Below the pieces are notes generated by a model, which was not told the origin of the DNA, ran no database searches, and worked only from the letters and a program-made list of their open reading frames with translations. A stretch of DNA of 8,609 bases from positions 1 through 8,609 of the forward strand of contig JBCBIX010000110.1 of the NCBI GenBank assembly GCA_038523965.1, read 5' to 3'. The translations under genes were made by a program, and so were the position numbers. This DNA is from JAJRXG01 sp038523965. Its GTDB lineage: Bacteria; Bacteroidota; Bacteroidia; Chitinophagales; Saprospiraceae. Positions 1 through 6,714 of the stretch are shown here, in pieces; positions within the stretch are counted from its first letter, which is position 1, and each line of letters opens with the position of its first letter.

Positions 1-1175
1 GATAATTGCGTACCTCCGAAGGCGTAATCGTTCAAGAAAATATTGCGCTCAAACCTGTTGGTACTATTCTTAAGTTGAATTGAGCCTCCCTTCACAAGTG
101 TTTTGTCAATTTTGAATTGCGTAGTCGTTTGTTTTGATTTGTTTCGTTCAAAAAAATCATCAGGATTTGTTGGTGTAAACCCTTCGACGATCGCATTTTG
201 TCCTCCAATTCTATTTTCATTGGTGAATGTTCCTCCCAGGCTGATCGTTGTCTGTGGGTCCAAATAGTAGAATAGTTTTGGATTAAAGTTGAATTTTCTG
301 ACTTGGGGGACATCGGTGAATCCATCTTGATCCACATCATAGAGTGAGTTCGTGTTGTTGGAGGCAAATACGGTCACTCCCCACTTGTTATTCTTTTTGG
401 AATAGAAGGAGTTTAGATCTGTGTTACCTATTTGGGAGAGATTGAGATGGAGGGATAATTCATCATCTTAGGATGGCTTCTTGGATACCAGATTTATAAG
501 TCCCGCTATTGAGCCACCGCCATAGAGCGTCGAAGCAGATCCTTTGACGAATTCCACCTGTCTGAGATCTAAGGGCGGAATTTGAAGTACACCAAGCCCA
601 CCTGTGAATCCGCCATAGATGGGAAATCCATCTTTGAGTATTTGGGTGTACCTACCATATTGACCTTGAATTCTTACGCTTGCAGAACCTGTAGTCGCTG
701 ATGTTTGCTGCACTTGAACACCAGTGGTGTGCATCAGGAGGTGAGCTATCTTAGAGGGATCCATCGTCGCGGCTTCCTCTACTTCGTCGGTGAGCACCTC
801 TATCCGCGACGGAATGTTTGCAATACTTCGATTAGCGCGATTAGAAGTGATGATTACTTCTCCTAATTCTGAGACGTTGGTTCGTAATGCAATAACAATC
901 GGGTCCGCAGTGCCCGAGACAGTTAATTCAATCGTTTGACTCTCGTATCCCACGTAAGAGACCTCAAGTTGATATATTCCGTCTGGGACGTCGTCTATTT
1001 GAGCCATACCTTGATCGTCGGAAACAGCTCCGAGGTCCAGTTCTGGGATGTAAAGATTGACACCGAGAAGTGGCTCGACTGATAATTCATCTTGAATAGA
1101 TAGTATAATTCGATTTTGGCTAAATAGAGTTGAGCACGCGGTGATCAGCATGCAAATGAGTGACATTCGCTTCAT
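1..1175 (-). pseudogene. TonB-dependent outer-membrane receptor, interrupted by one in-frame stop, 3' end outside window
   Basis: Outer-membrane receptor that would import a chelated metal or similar ligand using TonB energy; the substrate cannot be told from sequence. From the ATG at 1173-1175: a signal peptide (residues 1 to about 20, ending LFSQ), a carboxypeptidase-regulatory-like beta-sandwich domain (about 22-97, with SDDQG and VSYVGYESQ typical of Bacteroidota receptors), a TonB-box-like LGEVIIT (104-110), then the plug domain (about 116-235, with VRIQGQYGRYTQILKDG and VEFVKGSASTLYGGG). After KKPS comes TAA at 468-470. The same frame then runs open to base 3, giving receptor-like barrel sequence (DVDQDGFTDVP, KFNFNPKLFYY, SLGGTFTNENR). 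Intact family members have roughly 700-800 residues, so the 235-residue product would be a plug without a barrel. No in-frame Met follows the stop within the window, so restart there is unlikely. A 40-nt gap separates it from the upstream His-rich gene, which suggests one transcript. The family call is firm; whether the stop is real is not known. Confidence 0.88.
468..470 (-). other. In-frame TAA nonsense codon inside the receptor gene
   Basis: The codon reads TAA on the minus strand, in the frame that starts at 1175. The frame is identical on both sides (GAT GAT GAA follows), so this is a base substitution, not an indel. A single change from GAA, CAA or AAA would produce it, and a charged or polar residue fits the plug-to-barrel linker. 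Confidence 0.9.
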
Positions 1176-1215
1176 TGTTGAAATTCGTTAAGTGAAAAAA
1201 GGGCTTATAATTCAA

Positions 1216-1638
1216 TCAACGAAGCAAACGTGGAGGATGGAAGATTTTAAAAATGAAGTCAAGCGGAAGGACACTTGCGTAAAACGAAACAACTGTCTTC
1301 TGAGTTGATACAGGTAGGGGGGCTGCTATGTCAAAGGTGCTTTTTGTAAAAAGTAGCATCCCTCCTGTTGTAGAATATAGTGGCAAGCTCTGATGTTCCT
1401 CTTCATCAGGATGTGCGTGATCATCTCCCGCGATGAAATGAATGTATAAGAACTCACCTATGGAGATGCGACTCCCTTCCCGCGCCATTTCTTCCTGATG
1501 GATATTGTAGTGCTCTATGAGATGGGGAAGTTGTCCAAGCTGACCAAAATCAGTGCGTGGTATACATGCACCTATGATAAAATAAAAGATTAGTATGTGA
1601 ACACACCAACGCACGAGGACTGTAACTATGAAGCACAT
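1216..1638 (-). CDS. Small His-rich exported or membrane-anchored protein, Bacteroidota-type, function unknown
   Basis: A 140-residue protein. Residues about 3-25 form one hydrophobic segment (signal anchor or signal peptide); IGAC at 22-25 is an imperfect lipobox, so a lipoprotein is possible. The mature part has LPHLIEHYNIHQEE (37-50), then GEFLYIHFIAGDDHAHPDEEEHQ (61-83, described here by its His and acidic residues), LPL (85-87), and a C-terminal hydrophobic stretch ending FHPPR. I recall this EHY..H / FL..H / DH..D..H.xLP pattern from small uncharacterised proteins of Bacteroidota; this is memory, not a search. The clustered His, Asp and Glu could bind a divalent metal (inference). GAGGTC at 1647-1652 lies 8 nt before the ATG and supports this start. 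The gene sits 40 nt upstream of the TonB receptor on the same strand, which suggests a shared transcript and a role in uptake or metal handling at the envelope. Confidence 0.75.
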   Translation of the reverse strand: MCFIVTVLVRWCVHILIFYFIIGACIPRTDFGQLGQLPHLIEHYNIHQEEMAREGSRISIGEFLYIHFIAGDDHAHPDEEEHQSLPLYSTTGGMLLFTKSTFDIAAPLPVSTQKTVVSFYASVLPLDFIFKIFHPPRLLR

Positions 1639-1784
1639 ATTATGTTGACCTCATTTATAACTTATAATTAGTCCAATTCTGGGTTCAGGTATCTTAAGCC
1701 TGGACGGTTCGTTGTTAAGAGTACTAATATGCCTTTAAGTGTGGAAGGCTTGTCAGTGAGTCTGATCTAAAAGATGGTTGGCAA

Positions 1785-2204
1785 TCATTCACTTTTTCCC
1801 CATAATTCACGAACAATGGCATCCTGCGAGTCAGAGTATGACAACTCAAACGCGTCTTGGGTAGGAGAGATCATGATTGTAAAGGAGTCTATGTCGTTCT
1901 TGTCCGTAAGAATGATCCCTTGTAGATCTTCTGTCAATGTAAAAGAACCATTACCAGTAAACTGACCGGCCGACCAAGAATAATCACCTGTAAGGTCATC
2001 AAGATTCTCGTCGGCTACAAACTCTATGAATTCACAACAGACTACAATTAGCGGCTCAATTCCATTAATACTTCTGTTTTGTATTTCCCACTTACCCAAT
2101 ATTCCAGTCGAAGGAAGCAGATCTATGGGTGGTTCCGCAGAAGAACAACTTCCAAGGAGGAAACCCAGGAACAGATAAAATATGATGGTTTTGGAGGTTG
2201 GCAT
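1785..2204 (-). CDS. Predicted lipoprotein, lipocalin-like, function unknown
   Basis: A 139-residue protein with a signal peptide ending in a clear lipobox, LGSC (residues 17-20), so C20 should be lipidated and the protein exported to the envelope. The mature part starts with a short Pro-rich linker, then GILGKWEIQNRSING, a start typical of lipocalin-like Bacteroidota lipoproteins ('G.W.l....'). It continues with a vicinal Cys pair (C56-C57), an acidic segment with DDLTGDYSW, and alternating beta-strand-like stretches to the end (FTIMISPTQDAFELSYSD). The ATG is preceded by GGTGA about 7 nt upstream. It lies 94 nt downstream of the esterase gene and 146 nt upstream of the His-rich gene, so it could belong to either transcript or have its own promoter. 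The lipoprotein call is solid; the lipocalin-like fold is inferred from pattern only and the role is unknown. Confidence 0.75.
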   Translation of the reverse strand: MPTSKTIIFYLFLGFLLGSCSSAEPPIDLLPSTGILGKWEIQNRSINGIEPLIVVCCEFIEFVADENLDDLTGDYSWSAGQFTGNGSFTLTEDLQGIILTDKNDIDSFTIMISPTQDAFELSYSDSQDAIVRELWGKSE

Positions 2205-2298
2205 GATTAATTCACCGCTTATTTTCCATACGTAAGATAGTGATGTTGGGGAAGTTAGACTATCCTCTTTTTCAGATTGGATGATTTAGAAAGAACTT

Positions 2299-3240
2299 TT
2301 ACTTGTGCGTATTGATAAATTCAAAAATAGTTTTGAAGATCAGTTGGAATTGGTCTTCGGTGAAATCCAGGTGTCTACCCCCATAAAGTGTCAAGAGTTT
2401 GTTCTCGACTTTCGCTTGATCCAATAGCTCGTGCAGGTAGATGGCTTGACTATAAGGAGTGAACTTATCTTGATCGCCTTGTATAGTCAGCACGGGTGGA
2501 GCATGTTTCGTGATATAGTTTACTGGAGAGTAGTGATCTGATATAGTCTCCAAATCTTCGTCATCTACGAGCCAATTAGAAACGAAGTTGTTGTTAGGCA
2601 TTTCTTGTCTTAAGTATTCGTCTATAAGTTGGAGATCCGTCACGCCGTACCAGTTGATGATGGCCCGGATCCGTATGTCGTCTCCTACATAATTGGGATG
2701 ACTGCCCTTTTTGCTGTTGACGAGTCCAGCCAGGAGTGCTAAGTGACCTCCTGCGGATGCACCAGAAACCACAATGTTATCTGTGTCAAAATGATACTCC
2801 GCTGCGTGATTACGAATCCATTTCATCACGCTTAGGATGTCTTCAGCCGCTGCAGGAGCTGTCTTAAGTCCTCGACGGTATTCGACATTGACTACATTCC
2901 AACCTCGTTCCAAGAAGTGAGTGAAGAACCATGCGTCAGTTTCCTTATTACCGAATCTCCATCCACCACCATGAATCCAAACAAATGTTGGCTGGAGTCC
3001 TGAGCTTCGTTTGAACCAACCAGGAGACCCCACGTACCTGCCTTGTGTATAGATATCTAATCGTTGGGATGGGTCGTCTCCATAATGAATATCCATTTGC
3101 ATATGAGTATGGTGTGACCAGAACTGAGAGACAGGTGTTCCTTCCAGTGCCACTGTTAGATGTTGTTCTGATGTCGACTGGGCTTGACTTACTTGTACAA
3201 AAGTGATAGATAGTACTAATGTTGAAATCCATCGTTCCAT
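2299..3240 (-). CDS. Secreted alpha/beta-hydrolase, carboxylesterase/lipase type (BD-FAE/Aes-like)
   Basis: Predicted serine hydrolase of the acetyl-esterase/HSL-like group, probably acting on small acyl or aryl esters in the periplasm or outside the cell; substrate unknown. From the ATG at 3238-3240 (313 residues) it has a signal peptide (1 to about 20, ending VSQAQS), the oxyanion-hole motif HGGGW (90-94), the nucleophile elbow GASAGG with Ser162, the acid residue in GDQDKFTPYSQA (Asp258 most likely) and His290 in GGRHLDF. All triad members are present and the length is normal. A longer frame could start at a TTG at 3265-3267, but that would put nine residues before an otherwise complete signal peptide, while GGAAG lies just before the ATG; I chose the ATG. 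An AraC-type regulator lies 77 nt upstream on the same strand and may control it. There is no cohesin, dockerin or carbohydrate-binding module to indicate a plant polymer substrate. Confidence 0.88.
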   Translation of the reverse strand: MERWISTLVLSITFVQVSQAQSTSEQHLTVALEGTPVSQFWSHHTHMQMDIHYGDDPSQRLDIYTQGRYVGSPGWFKRSSGLQPTFVWIHGGGWRFGNKETDAWFFTHFLERGWNVVNVEYRRGLKTAPAAAEDILSVMKWIRNHAAEYHFDTDNIVVSGASAGGHLALLAGLVNSKKGSHPNYVGDDIRIRAIINWYGVTDLQLIDEYLRQEMPNNNFVSNWLVDDEDLETISDHYSPVNYITKHAPPVLTIQGDQDKFTPYSQAIYLHELLDQAKVENKLLTLYGGRHLDFTEDQFQLIFKTIFEFINTHK

Positions 3241-3244
3241 AAAA

Positions 3245-3249
3245 CTTCC
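3245..3249 (-). promoter_or_regulatory. Ribosome binding site supporting the esterase ATG
   Basis: GGAAG on the minus strand, four bases before the ATG at 3238-3240. The upstream TTG alternative at 3265-3267 has no comparable purine-rich site at normal spacing. The motif is short and many genes in this phylum start without one, so this is supportive only. Confidence 0.45.
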
Positions 3250-3317
3250 ATTACTGATGAATGACAAATGGAAGAAGAATTATGAATGGAACTGTAGTCT
3301 TTTGGTAGTTTGAATGG

Positions 3318-4181
3318 TCATTTTTTGCGAGAGGTTCTAAAAGTAACTGGAGTGCAACCCATATACCTTTTACAAAAACGTGTGAAATTAGAAGTGTCAG
3401 AAAATCCTAATTCATACGCGATCTCAGATATGCTGTGGTCAGAATAGAGGAGGGCTCTTTCGACCTCAAGCAACAATCGTTCGCGAATGACGTCAGACAC
3501 CGACTTTCCAAGAGCGTTTTGGATGACATGGTTGAGTCGGCTGCGGCTCAGCTTAAGCAATGTGGCATAATCTTGCACCCGTTGTTTCTTACGTATATGT
3601 TCTTCTAACAACTTCCGAAACCGAAGTGCGGTGTCATCCTGAAACAACTGCTTGGAGAAGCCATATTCTTCGATATATATCCGATTGATCCTGATGAGGA
3701 CAGTGTATACTAAGGCACGTATGTAGTGATGACTGTCGTCTCTTAAGCGATGCAGTTCAGCACTGATCTCTTCAAAAATAACCGTCTGCAGATCTAAGAA
3801 ATTCTCATTTACATTTAGGACGGGAGGTGAACTGCTATGGAAGAATTGGAATCGATAAATGAATAATGAATCGTTAAAGAACGAAGCAATGAATTCGTTT
3901 TCAAGAATAAGCAAGTATCCAGAGAAGTCAGATGATACCTGGATCCACTCTCTCACTTGATTGGCTCTAATAAATGTAAGGGTACCTCTACATAGTTGAC
4001 TTTTGTATTGATCGACAGAGATGGCTGCTTGACCAGATAGTGGAAGAAAAAGTCCGTTGAAATCATAGGAGAATGGTTGTCCAGTTACTATCGGTCGATC
4101 AAACTCAGAAAATAGTAGACAATCCAATAGGAACTCCCTATTATACTTTTTGCGCAGAAACTTGTGCTTCTTAATGTTCAA
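3318..4181 (-). CDS. AraC-family transcriptional regulator
   Basis: A 287-residue regulator. Residues 1 to about 160 form the sensing half (beta-rich, with GLFLPLSGQAAISV at 43-56, like the cupin-type effector domains of this family). The C-terminal third is the double helix-turn-helix: the first around 202-222 (VQDYATLLKLSRSRLNHVIQ), the second around 250-270, ending in the AraC signature IAYELGFSDTSNFTRFCKRY followed by GCTPVTFR. The small molecule sensed is unknown. The frame has no ATG near its N-terminus; the only usual start is a TTG at 4179-4181, with an in-frame TAG 16 codons further upstream. The true start is therefore TTG or a less usual codon. The gene is followed by the esterase on the same strand (77 nt), a likely target. 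A palindrome AACCGGTT at 4215-4222 lies in the 45-nt gap before this gene, but may be chance. Confidence 0.88.
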   Translation of the reverse strand: MNIKKHKFLRKKYNREFLLDCLLFSEFDRPIVTGQPFSYDFNGLFLPLSGQAAISVDQYKSQLCRGTLTFIRANQVREWIQVSSDFSGYLLILENEFIASFFNDSLFIYRFQFFHSSSPPVLNVNENFLDLQTVIFEEISAELHRLRDDSHHYIRALVYTVLIRINRIYIEEYGFSKQLFQDDTALRFRKLLEEHIRKKQRVQDYATLLKLSRSRLNHVIQNALGKSVSDVIRERLLLEVERALLYSDHSISEIAYELGFSDTSNFTRFCKRYMGCTPVTFRTSRKK

Positions 4182-4226
4182 CTTATGCTGACTTATAAGA
4201 GTGAACGTTATTGGAACCGGTTTGAT

Positions 4227-4730
4227 CTACTTTTCACACGATTCTCTCCAATTTGCTCTGGTAAGCTCATAGACGAGGCATAAAACTTCATTGAACACCC
4301 TCTTCTCCACGAAAGCAAAACCAAGGCGTTTGTAAAATCTGTGGGCCTTTCTATTCGTGAATAAGGGGTCAACTAAGATGCTGTTAATCGATTCATTACT
4401 GAAGCACTGCTGGATGATCATGTTCATCATGGTCGTACCATATCCCTTATTTAAGTTCGCCTCTTCGCCTATCCAGATATCGATCGCGCGTTTGTTCGCT
4501 CCGATCTCACCCCAATAATGCGTTTCTTCCAGTAGTGGATCGATAACTTGTATAAACCCAATGGCCTCACCACTCACTTCTGCAATAAGCTGGTCTCTCC
4601 AGATAGGGTCCCGTCTCAGCTCTTTGTCCCAATCCCATTCATCATCGGGGTCAGAGTCTATGACATGTTGTTTTGTATCCCAATACTGAACAAGCTCGAG
4701 ATCATCGATTGTAGCTGGGCGCAGGATCAT
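4227..4730 (-). CDS. GNAT-family N-acetyltransferase, AAC(6')-like
   Basis: A 167-residue acetyl-CoA-dependent acetyltransferase. It begins MILRPATIDDLELVQYWD, a normal GNAT N-terminus, has the strand AIGFIQVID (56-64), the acetyl-CoA pyrophosphate-binding loop around LNKGYGTTMM (93-102) after DIWIGEE, and a C-terminal HRFYKRLGFAFVEKR (130-144) typical of the fold. The overall pattern (WD..HV..SDPDDEWDW near the start, HYWGEIG in the middle) resembles proteins labelled aminoglycoside 6'-N-acetyltransferase, but chromosomal members often have other, unknown substrates, so I do not call resistance. The frame extends upstream to a TTG at 4803-4805, adding 25 residues unlike the family; the ATG at 4728-4730 gives the usual length. 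No clear ribosome binding site precedes either. It lies 92 nt after the DinB-like gene and may be the last gene of a gnd-led transcript. Confidence 0.85.
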   Translation of the reverse strand: MILRPATIDDLELVQYWDTKQHVIDSDPDDEWDWDKELRRDPIWRDQLIAEVSGEAIGFIQVIDPLLEETHYWGEIGANKRAIDIWIGEEANLNKGYGTTMMNMIIQQCFSNESINSILVDPLFTNRKAHRFYKRLGFAFVEKRVFNEVLCLVYELTRANWRESCEK

Positions 4731-4822
4731 ATTAGAATCGGGGAGATGTTCATGCCAGCTACCATAAGAGATGAAAGCGCTTTCCCTGGTATCATAATCC
4801 AACAAAGTTTATAATGCTGAGC

Positions 4823-5272
4823 TCAGCTGGTGAGTTGCTTCGTGTGATGGACAAAATGATCCACGTAGTCCTTTACTAAGAATCGAAGATCTGCCTTTTC
4901 ATTCTCTGGCGTAATGATTGGTAAATCTAACATGTCATCAGTGTAGCAATCGACGATGGTAAGGATGCGACGATTAACAGCTATCAGCAAGGCAAGCATT
5001 TCATCAATAAGGGAGTCTTGATATCGATTGGCTTCTACTAATTCTCGTTGCTGATAAGCCGATATATGATATGGTCTGGACTGAAATTGGATTTCTGCAA
5101 AGCGCAACAAATTATAAAGTCCAGAATCTATGAGGTGCCCGATGGTTTCTTTTTTCGACCAGTGGTCTTGACTTGACTTGTAGGACATCGTGTCTTCGGT
5201 CTGGCTGTTTACATAAGTTGTAATTTGATCTAATGCGTCGTGAAGCGCATCGGTGGTTGGAGTCATCGACAT
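4823..5272 (-). CDS. DinB/YfiT-like four-helix metal-binding protein (putative hydrolase or thiol transferase)
   Basis: A 149-residue DinB-superfamily protein. The expected His triad for a divalent metal is visible: H46 in KKETIGHLIDS and H139 with H143 in DYVDHFVHHTKQL, the four-residue spacing of the second pair matching the YfiT pattern. The sequence DHWSKKETIGHLIDSGLYN (37-54) is the family's characteristic second helix. Known members include bacillithiol S-transferases and other low-molecular-weight-thiol enzymes, while many are uncharacterised; I infer a thiol or detoxification role only as a possibility. The start at 5270-5272 is 32 nt after the gnd stop, close enough for co-transcription with gnd. 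A second Met at position 3 could be the real start. No strong ribosome binding site is seen. Confidence 0.85.
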   Translation of the reverse strand: MSMTPTTDALHDALDQITTYVNSQTEDTMSYKSSQDHWSKKETIGHLIDSGLYNLLRFAEIQFQSRPYHISAYQQRELVEANRYQDSLIDEMLALLIAVNRRILTIVDCYTDDMLDLPIITPENEKADLRFLVKDYVDHFVHHTKQLTS

Positions 5273-5304
5273 GAAGGATGGGTAAAGCTTTTACAAAATG
5301 AATT

Positions 5305-6714
5305 CTATCCCCACTCCGTATGGAACTTGCCTTCTCGATCGATCCGCTCATAGGTATGTGATCCAAAGTGGTCGCGCTGGGCCTGGACCAGATTCAGTGG
5401 TAATCTTCCATCCCGATAGCTGTCAAAATAGGCCAATGCACTTGAAAGCGCCATCGTAGGAATGCCGTGTTCGACCGCCATCTTGATGATACGGCGTAGC
5501 GCCGCATGTGTGCCTTTGAGATAAGTAGCGAATGTATCGTCCATCATCAGGTTAGCTAAGCCAGGATTATTGACATAGGCCTTCCTGATATCCTCCAAAA
5601 GCGTTGCTCTAATGATACATCCACCTCTCCAAATGCGAGCAGTAGCTTCCATGTCCAGACCGTAGTCGTTCTCCTCTGATGCCTCAGCCAGTAACGCTAA
5701 ACCCTGGGCATAAGCAGTGATGAAAGTGAAAAACAAAGACGCCTCAACATCGTCGATGAGACTTGACTTGTCTACTGCGGGATCTGGCAAATGAATGTCT
5801 AATTGCTTTTTGGCCTTCATTCTCTCGTCTTTGAGAGAGGAGAGCCCACGCATGGTCACGGCCGCATCGATCGTCGGTACAGGGATACCAAAGTCCATCG
5901 CATTCTGTGATGTCCATTTACCGGTTCCTTTTTGTTTGGCTTTGTCAAGGATGGCATCGATGAGCATACCATCGGTGAGGTCATCTTGCTGGGCGAAGAT
6001 CTCCGCTGTGATTTCCACCAAGAAGGACTGGAGTCGTCCAGCGTTGTACGTCGTGTACGTCTGATGTAGATCCTCATTCGTGAGTCCGCCCAGTTGGTGC
6101 AGGATGTCATAGCTCTCTGCTAAGAGTTGCATCATGGCATACTCGATACCATTGTGCACCATCTTTACATAGTTGCCGGCGGATCCTCGGCCCATATAGG
6201 CCACGCAAGGTTCTCCATTGACTTTGGCAGATACGGCTTCCAGTATTGGCTGGACCTTGGCATAGGCATTTGGATCGCCACCAGGCATGATACTCGGTCC
6301 CAGGCGAGCACCTTTGGCCCCTCCAGACACTCCTGTACCGATGAAATCAATCTTGTGCTCCTTTAATAGATCATGTCTCCGATCGGTATCAGCATAAAAG
6401 CTATTCCCACCATCGATGATCAGATCGCCTTCCTCGACATGTTCGAGGAGATCATTAATCACATTATCCACGATCTTACCCGCCGGTACGAGCAGCATGA
6501 TGCGGCGTGGCACGCTAAGAGATGAAATGAACGTAGCCAAGTCGGTCGTAGCCGTCACAGGTTTTCCTTTGCCCTCGTCAAGTAAGGCCTCTACTTGGTC
6601 ATCACTTCGATCCATACCGATGGCGGAGAAGCCATTATCGGCCACATTAAGGATGAAATTTCTGCCCATCACCCCAAGTCCAATCATACCAAAGTCATAC
6701 TGTGCTGCACTCAT
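5305..6714 (-). CDS. gnd: 6-Phosphogluconate dehydrogenase, decarboxylating
   Basis: Cytoplasmic enzyme that oxidises and decarboxylates 6-phosphogluconate to ribulose-5-phosphate with reduction of NADP (or NAD), the third oxidative pentose phosphate step. Its 469 residues match the usual length of about 468. Visible motifs are the dinucleotide-binding GLGVMG (12-17), DGGNSFYADTDRR (101-113), the substrate loop GVSGGAKGARLGPSIMPGG (128-146), catalytic Lys184 in YVKMVHNGIEY with Glu191, GKWTSQNAMDFGIPVP in the helical domain, and the C-terminal HTYERIDREG tail that closes the partner subunit's active site. At the end of the second beta strand it has Asp35-Arg36-Ser37, where classical NADP enzymes have Asn-Arg-Ser/Thr, so cofactor preference is not certain. 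The gene is divergent from zwf-pgl, which encode the two preceding steps, across a 122-bp shared control region, and is followed closely by the DinB-like gene. Confidence 0.97.
   Translation of the reverse strand: MSAAQYDFGMIGLGVMGRNFILNVADNGFSAIGMDRSDDQVEALLDEGKGKPVTATTDLATFISSLSVPRRIMLLVPAGKIVDNVINDLLEHVEEGDLIIDGGNSFYADTDRRHDLLKEHKIDFIGTGVSGGAKGARLGPSIMPGGDPNAYAKVQPILEAVSAKVNGEPCVAYMGRGSAGNYVKMVHNGIEYAMMQLLAESYDILHQLGGLTNEDLHQTYTTYNAGRLQSFLVEITAEIFAQQDDLTDGMLIDAILDKAKQKGTGKWTSQNAMDFGIPVPTIDAAVTMRGLSSLKDERMKAKKQLDIHLPDPAVDKSSLIDDVEASLFFTFITAYAQGLALLAEASEENDYGLDMEATARIWRGGCIIRATLLEDIRKAYVNNPGLANLMMDDTFATYLKGTHAALRRIIKMAVEHGIPTMALSSALAYFDSYRDGRLPLNLVQAQRDHFGSHTYERIDREGKFHTEWG

Noticed and set aside
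92..367. Open frame of 91 codons on the minus strand inside the receptor region
   Set aside because: It is in a different frame from the receptor; the frame continuing from 470 gives clear receptor-like sequence, so this is a shadow.
1671..1705. Overlapping short inverted repeats (GTCCA/TGGAC and CAGG/CCTG) upstream of the His-rich gene
   Set aside because: The arms are 4-5 bp, overlap each other and have mismatches; not distinguishable from chance.
2236..2264. GATAGT ... ACTATC inverted repeat followed by CTCTTTTTC, resembling a terminator
   Set aside because: The stem is only 6 bp with a 17-nt loop, and the T-rich run follows it on the plus strand, whereas the flanking genes are on the minus strand.
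4227..4730. Calling the GNAT gene an aminoglycoside resistance gene
   Set aside because: Similarity is to the fold and general pattern; there are no mobile-element signs, and chromosomal relatives often act on other substrates.
4731..4805. N-terminal 25-residue extension of the GNAT gene from a TTG
   Set aside because: The added residues do not resemble the family, and the internal ATG gives a normal GNAT N-terminus and length.
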